From Sphingomonas sp. Mn802worker (GTDB lineage: Bacteria > Pseudomonadota > Alphaproteobacteria > Sphingomonadales > Sphingomonadaceae), in the NCBI RefSeq assembly GCF_000382485.1, contig NZ_AORY01000015.1:169978-233977 (forward strand): a stretch of 64,000 nucleotides of DNA, read 5' to 3'. Both the position numbers and the translations under genes were made by a program. Position 1 is the first letter of the stretch; each line of letters opens with the position of its first letter. Positions 17,604-26,896 of the stretch are shown here, piece by piece. The notes under the pieces were generated by a model, which was not told where the DNA came from, did no database searches, and saw nothing but the letters and a program-made list of their open reading frames with translations.

Positions 17604-18293
17604 ATGACCCACATCGTCGCGATCTCACCGCATCTGGACGATGCCGCCTTCTCGGTCGGCGGGCTGCTCGCCGCGCGGGCGCGGGCGGGCGTGCGGGTGA
17701 CGATCGTCACCTGCTTCACCGGGAACGTCGCGCGGCCTACCGGTTTTGCGCTGGCGTGCCAGCTCGACAAGGGATTGTCGGCGGACCTCGATTACATGGC
17801 GCTACGCCGCGCAGAGGATATCGCGGCCTGTGCGGTGATCGGCGCACACGCGGTTCACCTGCCGCTATTGGAGGCGCCGCACCGCGGCTATGCGAGCGCA
17901 CCCGAGTTGTTTGCCGCGCGACGTGCGGACGACATGATGCAGGAGCCGCTGACCGAGCAGCTTGAAGAGACGATCGACCGGTTGCGGCCGGACGTGCTGC
18001 TCGCCCCTTTGGCGGTCGGCAACCACGTCGACCACTGGCTGGTGCGCGATGCGTTGAGCGCGATCGACAGGCCGATGTTGTTGTGGGAGGATTGGCCCTA
18101 CCTGACCCGCGCCTCGCACACGCCCGTTGAAGCAGTGCGGGAGCAACATGTGCTGAGCGCGCAGGATCGGCATGAGCGCACCGTGATGTGCGCGGCCTAT
18201 GCGTCGCAGATCGGCTTTCAGTTCGGCTCGGTCGAGAAGATGGAGGCGGCAATCGCGCAGGTGCGTGAGGAACGGCTCTACGACGCGGGGTGA
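17604..18293 (+). CDS. PIG-L / LmbE-type zinc N-deacetylase
   Basis: A 229-residue deacetylase with the start at ATG 17604 (the longer frame overlaps the GT gene). The zinc and catalytic residues lie in SPHLDDAAFSVGG (PHxDD) near residue 8 and in NHVDHWLVRDA near residue 138, the HxxxH block. PIG-L enzymes remove the acetyl group from GlcNAc-containing glycosides, including GlcNAc-inositol (MshB, PIG-L) and GlcNAc-malate (BshB). It is the last gene of the operon and meets the K+ channel gene tail to tail with 13 bp between them. Confidence 0.9.
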   Translation: MTHIVAISPHLDDAAFSVGGLLAARARAGVRVTIVTCFTGNVARPTGFALACQLDKGLSADLDYMALRRAEDIAACAVIGAHAVHLPLLEAPHRGYASAPELFAARRADDMMQEPLTEQLEETIDRLRPDVLLAPLAVGNHVDHWLVRDALSAIDRPMLLWEDWPYLTRASHTPVEAVREQHVLSAQDRHERTVMCAAYASQIGFQFGSVEKMEAAIAQVREERLYDAG

Positions 18294-18306
18294 CGCCGGG
18301 GCGGGC

Positions 18307-19341
18307 TCAGCAGCGGCGCTCAACCTCTACGATCACGTCACCCGCCATCAGCGACGCGGCCTGCGGATCCCAGTAACCGTACGGCTCGGTCCCGCGATAG
18401 ATGCGCAGGCCGAGCCCGGTCGTAATCGCGGACAAGGGCTGTCCGATCTCATCGGCGGTGACCGTGCGCTCGGTCAGCGACACGCGACCGCCCGCATTGG
18501 CGAGATCGGCGAGGTAATCGGCGATGTGCGGGCCGTGACGCGATCCGGCGAGCAGCAGGCCGGCGAAGCTTGCGGGGTTGATGACGGTGTTCGCGCCTGC
18601 CTGCCGTGCCAGCACCTCGTTGTCCTCCGACCGGATCACGACGCTGATCGGCACATCAGGCGCGATGCGGCGCGCGGTCAGCACGATCAGGATCGAGGTG
18701 TCGTCGCGTCCGGCGGAGACGAGGATGCTGCTCGCCTGGCTGGCGCGAACCGCCTCCAGCGTGACGTTGCGGGTCGCGTCGCCCTCCATCACCACCGTGC
18801 CCGCGGCCTCGGCGGCGGCGGTCGCCTCGGCCCGCGGATCGATCACCACGATCGTCTGCGGGTCGGCGCCGCGGCGGATCAGCTCGCTCACCGCCTCCTC
18901 GCCGCTGGTGCCGAAGCCGGCGACGACCGTGTGCGCGTTCAGATTGCGTTGGATCGAGCGCATGGTCCATTTCTCCCAAACACCGCGCAGCAGGAATTGA
19001 TAGGCCGACCCTAAAAAGATCAGCCACACGAACAGCCGGATCGGCGTCACCACGAATGTGTCGAACAGCCGTGCGCCGTCGGTCACGGGCACGATGTCGC
19101 CGTAGCCGACGGTGGTGATGGTGATCATGGTGAAATAGATCACGTCGACCACGCTGATGCGGCCGTCGATGTTGTCGCGCAGTCCCTCGCGTTCGAACCA
19201 GTGTCCGGCAAGCGCGATGCCGATCAACCCGGCGACGAGCAGCACGCGCCAGGCGAGCGCCGCCCAGCTGGGCGCGGTGTTGCGGCGCAGGCGGGGCGCG
19301 GCGCCTCGACGCGGGATGGGGCGACGGACAGGACGCGCCAT
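18307..19341 (-). CDS. Potassium channel with TrkA-N (RCK) domain
   Basis: A 344-residue two-helix potassium channel. The pore loop carries the selectivity filter TVGYGD (about residue 77), flanked by two membrane helices, and is followed by a Rossmann-type regulatory domain starting AHTVVAGFGTSGEEA, which normally binds NAD(H) or other ligands. A basic, Arg-rich N-terminus precedes the first helix. The gene is the last of a minus-strand set with an OmpA-type lipoprotein and two cation/proton antiporters, consistent with monovalent cation homeostasis. Confidence 0.9.
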   Translation of the reverse strand: MARPVRRPIPRRGAAPRLRRNTAPSWAALAWRVLLVAGLIGIALAGHWFEREGLRDNIDGRISVVDVIYFTMITITTVGYGDIVPVTDGARLFDTFVVTPIRLFVWLIFLGSAYQFLLRGVWEKWTMRSIQRNLNAHTVVAGFGTSGEEAVSELIRRGADPQTIVVIDPRAEATAAAEAAGTVVMEGDATRNVTLEAVRASQASSILVSAGRDDTSILIVLTARRIAPDVPISVVIRSEDNEVLARQAGANTVINPASFAGLLLAGSRHGPHIADYLADLANAGGRVSLTERTVTADEIGQPLSAITTGLGLRIYRGTEPYGYWDPQAASLMAGDVIVEVERRC

Positions 19342-19346
19342 GCGGA

Positions 19347-19952
19347 TCAGTCCTGCGCGTTTGTGACCGGCTGATCGGCACCAGTCGTCGGCGGGGCCGG
19401 TTCGGTGGTCGGCGCGACGATCTCGACGTCGACGCGGCGGTTCTTGCGACGGCCGGCGGGATCGTCGCTGCCGTCGAGGTTGACGTTGGGCGCAGCGGGG
19501 CGGCCCGAACCCAGCGCGACCACGGTGATGCGCGCGGGGTCGACCTTGTGCGCGACGAGATAGGCGCGGACCGCCTCCGCCCGCCGCCCCGACACGCGCA
19601 GGTTCGCGGCGGCGCTGCCGTCGTTGTCGCTGCTGCCGCGCAGAACCCAGCGCGCGTCCGCCGGCAGCGCCGGTGCGGCAAGCAGCGCGTCGAGCGCGGC
19701 GCGTCCCTCGTCATCCAAGGCGGCACCCTGTTCGAACAGGATCGTCGCACCGGTCGGCGGCGGTGACACCGTGGGCGTAGGCTCGGGCTTGCTTGCCGCG
19801 ATCACGTCGGGCTGCATGATCGATTGCGCCGCGGCGCCATTGTCGAAGCCGGACGATGGCGTCGGGGACGGTTTCGGCGCCGGCGCGGGCGCGCGCACGT
19901 CGCAGGCGGCGAGCAGCAGCAGCGTCGGAAGCGCAAGTCGCAGCCTGTTCAT
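19347..19952 (-). CDS. OmpA-domain lipoprotein
   Basis: A 201-residue exported lipoprotein: signal sequence followed by the lipobox LLAAC at about residue 17, a Pro-rich linker, and an OmpA-like peptidoglycan-binding domain (RGSSDNDGSAAANLRVSGRR ... GRRKNRRVDVEI). The linker would let it span from the outer-membrane lipid anchor to the cell wall. The start overlaps the stop of the upstream antiporter gene by 4 nt, and the K+ channel follows after 5 bp. Confidence 0.85.
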   Translation of the reverse strand: MNRLRLALPTLLLLAACDVRAPAPAPKPSPTPSSGFDNGAAAQSIMQPDVIAASKPEPTPTVSPPPTGATILFEQGAALDDEGRAALDALLAAPALPADARWVLRGSSDNDGSAAANLRVSGRRAEAVRAYLVAHKVDPARITVVALGSGRPAAPNVNLDGSDDPAGRRKNRRVDVEIVAPTTEPAPPTTGADQPVTNAQD

Positions 19953-21802
19953 GCGGTCATCTCCTCTGTCTGGCGGGGCGTGTCGGCGGCACCCAGCGGC
20001 CTCCAGCCGGTTTGGTCGATCCGGCTGCGCGGCACGTAGAGCAGCACGGTGTCGCCGGTCGACGGCGTCGGTGTCGAGGCGTGCGAGAACATGCGCAGCG
20101 ACCCGTCCTTGCGCAGCAGCAGCAGCGGGCCGCCATCCTCGGGCAGGCTCCGCGCCGCGCCGGCGAAGTCGGCGGCGTCCTCCACCTCGGCAGCGGCGAA
20201 GGTCCAGCCCGCGCGCTCGCGCATTGCGACATCCTCGACGCCCAGCCCGGAGCGGAACATCGCCCGGCCGCGCAGCGCATCGGGCAGTCGTCTGGGATCG
20301 TCACCCGCGGCGTCGCCCAACTGGTACACGTTGTCGCGGCCGAGCTCGGGGGCGAATTCGCTGCACACGAGCGCGTTGTACGCCTCGTTCTCGGTCGTGG
20401 CGGCGAGCAGGCCGAATTGTTGCAGGTCGAGCTGTTCCTCGGTCGCCTCGGCCAGGATTTCGCCGTGATAGGTCGGCACCCCCTCGGCCCGGGCGGCGCT
20501 GAGCCGCTGCCAGCTGGTGTCGCTGATCGTCACGCCGATCCCCAACGTGCGCAGTGCGCGCGCGAGCGACAGGCTCCAGCGGGTCGAGCCGACGACGAGC
20601 ACGCCGCGCCCGCCCGCGGCGGTGAGCCCCAGCGCCCTGGCGAAAGGGGCGATCGTAAAGCCATGCGCGACGATGGTGGAGGCGACAACCGCGAACGACA
20701 AGGCGACCAGCGTACCGCCGTCGCCGTAGCCCAGGTCATCGAGGCGGAGCGCGAACAGTCCGGTGATCGCGATCATGACGACGCCGCGCGGCGCGATCCA
20801 GCCGATCAGCAACCGTTCGCGCCACGGAATACGGCTGAATGACAGGCTGAGCAGCACGGTTGCCGGGCGCACGACGAACAGCAACGCGACGAGGAACAGC
20901 CCGAAACGCCACTCGAACTGGCGCAGCACGCCGAGATCGAGCGAGGCGGAGAGCAGCACGAACACCCCCGATACGAGGATGATCGTCATATTCTCCTTGA
21001 AGGTCAGGAAATCGCGCAACGACGCCAGCCGCATGTTGGCGAGCGCGACGCCCATGACGGTGACCGCGAGCAGCCCGGTTTCCTGCTGGATCGCGTTCGA
21101 GCCCACGAACGTGCCGATCACTGCGACGAGGATCACCGGCGCCTTCAGATATTCGGGCACATAGCCGCGCGGCAGCGCCCAGCCGAGCAGCCGTGCGACG
21201 CCGTAGCCGAGCAGCCCCGCGACCGCCGCGGCGGCGAGCAGGCTGAGCAGGCTTTCGAGGATCGTCGCGCCGCTGCCGGCCTGGCGCAACACCTCATAGG
21301 TGACGACCGCGCAGAGCGCGCCGATCGGATCGTTGACGATCGCTTCCCATTTCAGGATCGCGCGCGGGCGCGCCGCGACGCTGGATTGCCGCAGCAGCGG
21401 CAGGACGACCGTCGGGCCGGTGACGACCAGAATGCCCGCGAACAGGATCGCGACCGGCCAGACGAGCCCCGCGACATAATAACAGGCAAGCGCGCCGAGC
21501 ACCCAGCCGAGCGGTACGCCGATCAGCACCAGCCGGTGCACCGCGCCCTCGGCATGTTGAAGTTCGCGCAGGTTGAGGCTTAGCCCGCCCTCGAACAGGA
21601 TCACCGCGACGGCCAGCGATACTGCGGGTTCGAGCAGGTGGCCGAAATCCTCCGCCGGCCGGATGAGGCCGGTGGCCGGGCCGGCGAGCAACCCCGCGAC
21701 CAGCATCAGCGCAATCGCGGGCAGGCCGGTGCGCCACGCGATCCACTGCGCGCCGATGCCCAGCAGCCCGACGAGCGCCAGCACGAAGGCCAGATGATTC
21801 AT
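19949..21802 (-). CDS. CPA-type Na+(K+)/H+ antiporter with TrkA-N-like domain
   Basis: A 617-residue membrane antiporter. About 12 helices occupy residues 1-400, including LFEGGLSLNLREL and the conserved ND pair in EAIVNDPIGALC. A cytoplasmic Rossmann-like domain follows (GVLVVGSTRWSLSLARAL), then a TrkA-C-like region. The layout resembles NhaP2/CvrA-type potassium or sodium antiporters. The stop overlaps the start of the OmpA-lipoprotein gene by 4 nt. Confidence 0.88.
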   Translation of the reverse strand: MNHLAFVLALVGLLGIGAQWIAWRTGLPAIALMLVAGLLAGPATGLIRPAEDFGHLLEPAVSLAVAVILFEGGLSLNLRELQHAEGAVHRLVLIGVPLGWVLGALACYYVAGLVWPVAILFAGILVVTGPTVVLPLLRQSSVAARPRAILKWEAIVNDPIGALCAVVTYEVLRQAGSGATILESLLSLLAAAAVAGLLGYGVARLLGWALPRGYVPEYLKAPVILVAVIGTFVGSNAIQQETGLLAVTVMGVALANMRLASLRDFLTFKENMTIILVSGVFVLLSASLDLGVLRQFEWRFGLFLVALLFVVRPATVLLSLSFSRIPWRERLLIGWIAPRGVVMIAITGLFALRLDDLGYGDGGTLVALSFAVVASTIVAHGFTIAPFARALGLTAAGGRGVLVVGSTRWSLSLARALRTLGIGVTISDTSWQRLSAARAEGVPTYHGEILAEATEEQLDLQQFGLLAATTENEAYNALVCSEFAPELGRDNVYQLGDAAGDDPRRLPDALRGRAMFRSGLGVEDVAMRERAGWTFAAAEVEDAADFAGAARSLPEDGGPLLLLRKDGSLRMFSHASTPTPSTGDTVLLYVPRSRIDQTGWRPLGAADTPRQTEEMTA

Positions 21803-21905
21803 TGCAACTCCCCCGCCACGCCTTTGGCGCGATCGTTGAACAAGGGACGGATGCTCGGCTTTGTTCCGACAGGCTTGCGGGCGGTCACATCGATGCCCCT
21901 AGCGC

Positions 21906-23555
21906 TCACGCACCGAGCCGCGTCAGTCGTGCGTCGGCGAGGTCGAGTTCGCGCCCGAGCTGATCCGCCAGCGTGTTGCTGATCTCGCCGCCGCGGGCGA
22001 GCGCGAACGTGGTCGCTCGTTCGGCGCGGATGCCCGCGAGGCGCAGCGTGCGCTCGATCGCGGTCAGCTGCGCCTGCTGCGACCGCTCGTCCTCGTCGCC
22101 CGTGATGCTGTCGATCCGTTCGCGGTACTGGTCCATGATCCGCGCCGCGATCTCGGTCGAGCGATCGGCGTCGCCGTGTTCCTCGGCCATCTGGTGCTGC
22201 ACCCGTTCGATCTCCGCAATCGCGGCCTTCGCGCCCTTGATGCGGGCGCGGTCGCGTTCCTCCGCTGCGCCCTCGTCGACGGGCAGGTGCAGCCCGCGCA
22301 GCAGCAGCGGCAGGCCGACCGAGGCGATCACGAGCGACGCGAGGATCACGCCCGAAGCGAGCAGGATCGCGAGATCGCGCGCCGGGAAGGGCGAGCCGTC
22401 GTTCATCGTCATCGGCAGCGTCAGCGCACCCGCCAGCGTGATCGCGCCGCGCGCGCCCGCCGCCGACATCGCGGCGATGATCCGCTGCGGCGGGCTGGCG
22501 GTGTTCGTTGCACCGGCGCGACGCGCGCGCAGCAGCGTGAAGCGCAGCGACACCCACACCCAGGCGAAGCGCAGGGCGCCGAGCGCGGCGACGATCGCGC
22601 CGACGTAGAGCAGCAGCCACCACATGCTGTCATGCCCGGTGACCGCAATCGTTTCGCGTGCGCGGTGGACCAGATCGGGGAATTGCTCACCCAGCAGCAC
22701 GAAGATGACGCCGTTCAACGTGAACTGGAGCATGTCCCACACCGCGCCGCGCCTGATCCGCGCGGCGGCGCCGAGCGCGACGCCGCTGCCGGCAAAGGAC
22801 ATCGCGATCCCCGATGCCGCCGCCGCGAGCACGCCCGAGGCGTGGACATGCTCGGCGAGCAGGTAGGCGCCGAACGGGATCAGCAGGCTGACGAGGATGT
22901 TCGAGCCGGTGTCGTCGCCGAAGCGGTCGGCGAACAATGCCTTGCCGCGCACGGCAGCCCAGGCGGTGGCGACCCCGATCGCGACGCCCGCCAGCGCCAT
23001 CCACGCGAAGGTCGTCGCCGCGCTGCCGAGCGAGAAGGTACCGCTCAACGCCGCCGCGATCGCAAAGCGCAGGCAGACGAGGCCGGACGCGTCGTTGAGG
23101 AGCGATTCGCCCTCAAGGATGTGCATCATCCGTTTGGGCACCGTCACCTTTTGCGCGACCGCGCTGACCGCGATCGGATCGGTCGGCGAGACGATCGCGG
23201 CGAGCGCAAAGGCGACCGCGACCGGCATCGCCGGGATCAGCCAGTGGATGAACAGTCCGACGCCCAGCACGGTCAGGAACACGAGACCGAGCGCGAGACC
23301 CAGGATCGCGCCGCTGTCGCGGAACAGTTCGTCCTTGGGGATGCGCCAGCCGTCGAGGAACAGCAGCGGCGGCACCAGCAGCAGGAAGAAGAGCTCGGGA
23401 TCGAGCTCGACGCGGATGCCGGCGAACAGGCCGATCAGCGCGCCGAGGCCGATCTGAACGAGCGGGCGCGGCAGGGCCGAGGGCAGCAGGCGCGAGACGA
23501 TGCTGCTGGCGACAACCGCGAGCAACAGGAAGAGGCACAAGGTGACGACGTTCAA
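21906..23555 (-). CDS. CPA1-family Na+/H+ antiporter
   Basis: About 549 residues from TTG 23555, which has GGAG 6 bases upstream and begins directly in the first membrane helix (MNVVTLCLFLLLAVV); a GTG start at 23609 would add 18 residues. The core shows EGESLLNDASGLVCL (the ND pair) and SPTDPIAVSAV. The last 120 residues form a charged helical cytoplasmic tail, typical of YjcE/NhaP-type exchangers. It lies 103 bp upstream of the second antiporter on the same strand. Confidence 0.88.
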   Translation of the reverse strand: MNVVTLCLFLLLAVVASSIVSRLLPSALPRPLVQIGLGALIGLFAGIRVELDPELFFLLLVPPLLFLDGWRIPKDELFRDSGAILGLALGLVFLTVLGVGLFIHWLIPAMPVAVAFALAAIVSPTDPIAVSAVAQKVTVPKRMMHILEGESLLNDASGLVCLRFAIAAALSGTFSLGSAATTFAWMALAGVAIGVATAWAAVRGKALFADRFGDDTGSNILVSLLIPFGAYLLAEHVHASGVLAAAASGIAMSFAGSGVALGAAARIRRGAVWDMLQFTLNGVIFVLLGEQFPDLVHRARETIAVTGHDSMWWLLLYVGAIVAALGALRFAWVWVSLRFTLLRARRAGATNTASPPQRIIAAMSAAGARGAITLAGALTLPMTMNDGSPFPARDLAILLASGVILASLVIASVGLPLLLRGLHLPVDEGAAEERDRARIKGAKAAIAEIERVQHQMAEEHGDADRSTEIAARIMDQYRERIDSITGDEDERSQQAQLTAIERTLRLAGIRAERATTFALARGGEISNTLADQLGRELDLADARLTRLGA

Positions 23556-23833
23556 TACAGGCTCCGGTGGTTGGCAGGTGCCTTGTACTGCGATTGCGCG
23601 CGAGGTCACCCCCGCGGAGGGTTTCCGTTCATTGCCGGGGCGGCGCGACCGCAGCGTCGATTAGGCGCTTGCGGCAAGGATTTCGCCGCCGACGTGCGAC
23701 CGCGACGTTTTGGGATCGATCGGGGCGGACAAACGCGGCATAACGATCGTTCCGGCGTCGTCGTGTCGCCGTGTGCAGCCCCGTCGCGTTCACGGCTGCC
23801 GAGCCTGCGCTGTACCCTGTCGTTCGGAGAAGC

Positions 23834-24034
23834 ATGACTGCCCTCGATGCCCTGCACGCCGCCCCTGCCGAGGTCCGCGCGGCCGCGCTCGACCTGCTCG
23901 ATGCGGTATCGGCGCCGTTGACCGAGCGGCAGCTGGTCACCGCGTTGCGGCAGGGCGGCCTGGGGCTGCTGGAGGCGCGGCGCGTTGCGCGGGGCTTGCG
24001 CAAGCTGGACCTGATCGCGGTGACGCGGCGGTGA
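23834..24034 (+). CDS. Small hypothetical protein (66 aa)
   Basis: A 66-residue, Leu/Ala/Arg-rich, probably all-helical protein with GGAGA just before the ATG. The body looks like a tiny winged-helix or helical bundle (TERQLVTALRQGGLGLLEARR), but no family is clear. The next small gene starts 13 bp downstream. Confidence 0.55.
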   Translation: MTALDALHAAPAEVRAAALDLLDAVSAPLTERQLVTALRQGGLGLLEARRVARGLRKLDLIAVTRR

Positions 24035-24047
24035 TGGAGGACCGGGC

Positions 24048-24422
24048 GTGACCGCGGGATCAGGGAGCGGAGCGGCGGGCGAGTGGGACGGTGCCGCGGT
24101 GCGCGCCTGGCTCAGCGGTCGTGTCGCCGCGGCGCGGGCGGATCAGGTGACGGCGCAGCGGCGCGGGCGGGACGGCGAGGACGATTGCGACGTGGCCGCG
24201 GCGGAGGAACTGGTCTGCTCCCATGTCGACAACGCCGCCATGACCGCGACGCAGGCGGGCTTCATCGTCGCGCTCGACGCACTGGCCCATCGCGACGATT
24301 ACATCTGGCGCGGCGTGTATGACGACCGCCGTTTCGACCGCCACGTCCGGGCTGCGGTCAGAAAGGTGCGCCGGATGGCGAAGGGCAACACCGGGTTCGA
24401 CCGCCGCTCGCACTATCAGTGA
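24048..24422 (+). CDS. Small hypothetical protein (124 aa)
   Basis: A 124-residue soluble protein starting at GTG 24048. It is rich in charged residues, with a conserved-looking second half (AGFIVALDALAHRDDYIWRG). No signal peptide or membrane segment is seen. It probably forms a two-gene unit with the 66-aa gene. Function unknown. Confidence 0.5.
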   Translation: MTAGSGSGAAGEWDGAAVRAWLSGRVAAARADQVTAQRRGRDGEDDCDVAAAEELVCSHVDNAAMTATQAGFIVALDALAHRDDYIWRGVYDDRRFDRHVRAAVRKVRRMAKGNTGFDRRSHYQ

Positions 24423-24531
24423 CGGTGCGCGGCGCAGGGCACAGCGTCTGATACGATCTTGCCGGGCAGCGCGTGCGCATCTACGGTGACGCCGTCCGTG
24501 GTGTTTTTCGCCGCGGACGAATGATCGCGCC

Positions 24532-24718
24532 GGTGCCTCGACGAGAGGCTTAAAAGGGAACGCGGTGAAGGCGATGCGTCGCCCGAAGCCGAGGCTGTCC
24601 CTGCAACTGTAAGCGGTGAGCGCGATGCACAGGCTCCCTTCGCGGGGGCAGCCACTGGGCCGAAGGGCCTGGGAAGGTGTGCATCAAGCGATGACCCGCG
24701 AGCCAGGATACCTGCCGG
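24532..24718 (+). ncRNA. Cobalamin (B12) riboswitch
   Basis: The conserved cobalamin aptamer elements occur in order: GGTGCC (P1/P2 start) at 24532, TTAAAAGGGAA at 24550-24560, GCTGTCCCTGCAACTGTAAG near 24594-24613, GCCACTGGGCC near 24651-24661, and the B12 box AGCCAGGATACCTGCC at 24701-24716. The remaining 195 bp to the btuB ATG contain further inverted repeats (for example CCGTTCG/CGAACGG near 24862-24877) and a GGGGGG Shine-Dalgarno near 24902, so the expression platform probably blocks translation or transcription when cobalamin is bound. Confidence 0.95.
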
Positions 24719-24913
24719 CGTCTGGTCGCTCTTGCCCTGGCCCAGGGGATGGCCGCGGCACGGTGAACCCGTCTGAGCGACGAACGAGCGGCGGGGGCCG
24801 CATCGGATACGTGCGTCGGTCGCGAAAGGGCGTCCGGGCGGCGCGCGTGGCCGACCGTTCGCGCGAACGGCACGCCCCGGCCCGACGTCGACGACGCCGA
24901 TGGGGGGTTATAC

Positions 24914-26896
24914 ATGACGATACATACCGTTTGGCGGGTCGCGATCGCGTCCGCCGTTCTCGCTGCCGCGATCGATGCCGCGTGCGCGCAGGTGACGCCG
25001 GACACCGACGACATCCTCGTCACCGGCCGGAGCCTGGAGGAAACGCTGCCGCAGGAGCGGGCACGCTATGGCAGCGACCTGGCGATCGTGACCGAGGAGC
25101 AGGTCAAGGAGAGCGGCGCGGTCGATGTCGCGACCGCGCTCAGCGCAATGCCGGGCCTGTACGTCCAGCCTGCGAACGGGCCGTTCAGCTACGTCGACGT
25201 GTCGTTGCAGGGATCACGCACGCAGGATGTTTTGTGGACGATCGACGGCATCCGCATCAACAACCGGCTGTACGGCGGCACCTCGCCCAACGACACGCTG
25301 CCTGCGAGCATGATCGAGCGGGTCGAGGTGCTGCGCGGCGGCGAGAGCCTGTTCTACGGCACGCAGGCCGCGGCGGGCGTGATCAACGTCATCACCCGCG
25401 GTTTCTCCGATCGGCTCGGCGGGCAGGTCGATGCGAGCGTCGACAGTTTCGGCGGCACCGCGCTGAGCGGTTATGTGCGCGGCGGCGCGGGCGGGCATCA
25501 GTTCGTCGCCTGGGGATCTTACAACCGGTCGGCGGGCTATCAGCCGTTCAGCCGGATGGAGCCGAGCGCGACCGACCGCGCGCGCGGGTATGACCTGTGG
25601 TGCGCCGGCGGCAAATACCGCTACGATCTGGGCCCCGAATGGCAGGTGAACCTGCAATACATCCATACCGAGGCCAAGCTCGACAATCTGGCGGTGACGC
25701 GCACGCGCGAGAGCCGCAACGACCGCAACGAGGAAACCGCCAGCGCGCGGCTCGACTATGTCGGCAGCGACGCGGTGCAATTGTTCCTGAAGGGCTATTA
25801 CCACGATTGGAGCACGGCCTATGTGCAGATCCGCAACCGGATCGGCGGCGGCGCGCCTGAGGTCGTCTATCCGGCCGGTACCTTCTGGGGGTTCAAGGAT
25901 TACGGCGGCAGTGCGCTGGCGCAACTGCGCCTGCACCGCGGGCTCGAATATCTGATCGGTTACGATTTCCAGCAGTTCAACGGGCGCGACGACGTGCTGC
26001 TGATCGGCGCCACCAATGAGCGCGTCCATGCCGGCACGTTCCAGGTCCGCACCACCGACGATCTGTCGCGGCGCGCCCGCGCGTCGGCCGGGTTGCGCTA
26101 CAACGACGGTAGCGGATCGCGGAAGACGGTGTGGAACGTCACCGGACGGTTCGACGTGAACGACGGCCTGTACCTGCAAGCGAACGGCGGCACCTCGTTC
26201 CTGCTGCCGAGTGCGTCGCAGCTGTACCAGATCGATCCATGCTGCGAGCGCGGCAATCCGAACCTGCGCCCGGAGGAAAGCCTGAGCGTCAACGTCGGTG
26301 TCGGCGGGTCGATCGCAGAAGGACGCGTGACGTGGCAGGCGACCGCGTTCGCACGGCGGATCGATCGGCTGATTTCGATCTCGCACGACGATCCGGCCTA
26401 TCCCGATGGCATCTACAGCAATTCCGACGCGCGCGTGAACGTGCGTGGTGCCGAGGCGCAACTGGGCGCGGTGCTGGGCGCGGCGTGGCACCTGGATGCC
26501 AGCTACACCTATGTGCAGGCGCGCAATCGCGGATCGGACGTGCAGCGCGATCGCACGCCCGAGCAGCTGGCGCGGGGTTCGGTCGCGTGGCGGCCAACGA
26601 CGCTGCCGGTCGGTGCAAATGCGTCGGTGAACTGGGTCGGCGATGCCTTTTCGACCGCGAGCGGTTTCGGGCGGCGCAACTACGGTGATTACGCATTGGT
26701 CGATGCGGGGCTGCACCTGTTTCCCGATGCGGAGCGCCGCCACCGCTTCGACCTGTCGGTGGAGAATGTGCTCAACCGCGCTTATGCCACGCGCGGCTTC
26801 CAGTCGGCGGTGCCCGACAGCGGCGGCGCGCGCTTCCTGTACTTTGCGCGCGGCGTGCCGCGGACGCTGCGGGTCAGCTACGGGGCGACGTTTTGA
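24914..26896 (+). CDS. btuB: TonB-dependent cobalamin receptor (BtuB-like)
   Basis: A 660-residue outer-membrane receptor: signal peptide cut after ACA, a TonB-box-like DDILVTGRS close to the mature N-terminus, a plug domain (VDVSLQGSRTQDVLWTIDG, IERVEVLRGGESLFYGTQAAAGVINVIT) and a 22-strand barrel ending in an aromatic-terminated strand (TLRVSYGATF). The cobalamin riboswitch directly upstream identifies the likely ligand as vitamin B12 or a related corrinoid, imported with TonB energy. The PepSY gene starts inside its stop codon. Confidence 0.92.
   Translation: MTIHTVWRVAIASAVLAAAIDAACAQVTPDTDDILVTGRSLEETLPQERARYGSDLAIVTEEQVKESGAVDVATALSAMPGLYVQPANGPFSYVDVSLQGSRTQDVLWTIDGIRINNRLYGGTSPNDTLPASMIERVEVLRGGESLFYGTQAAAGVINVITRGFSDRLGGQVDASVDSFGGTALSGYVRGGAGGHQFVAWGSYNRSAGYQPFSRMEPSATDRARGYDLWCAGGKYRYDLGPEWQVNLQYIHTEAKLDNLAVTRTRESRNDRNEETASARLDYVGSDAVQLFLKGYYHDWSTAYVQIRNRIGGGAPEVVYPAGTFWGFKDYGGSALAQLRLHRGLEYLIGYDFQQFNGRDDVLLIGATNERVHAGTFQVRTTDDLSRRARASAGLRYNDGSGSRKTVWNVTGRFDVNDGLYLQANGGTSFLLPSASQLYQIDPCCERGNPNLRPEESLSVNVGVGGSIAEGRVTWQATAFARRIDRLISISHDDPAYPDGIYSNSDARVNVRGAEAQLGAVLGAAWHLDASYTYVQARNRGSDVQRDRTPEQLARGSVAWRPTTLPVGANASVNWVGDAFSTASGFGRRNYGDYALVDAGLHLFPDAERRHRFDLSVENVLNRAYATRGFQSAVPDSGGARFLYFARGVPRTLRVSYGATF

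Noticed and set aside
22176..23837. 553-residue plus-strand open frame
   Set aside because: Antisense to a clear Na+/H+ antiporter and dominated by Arg, Asp, Glu and Gln repeats; a shadow frame.
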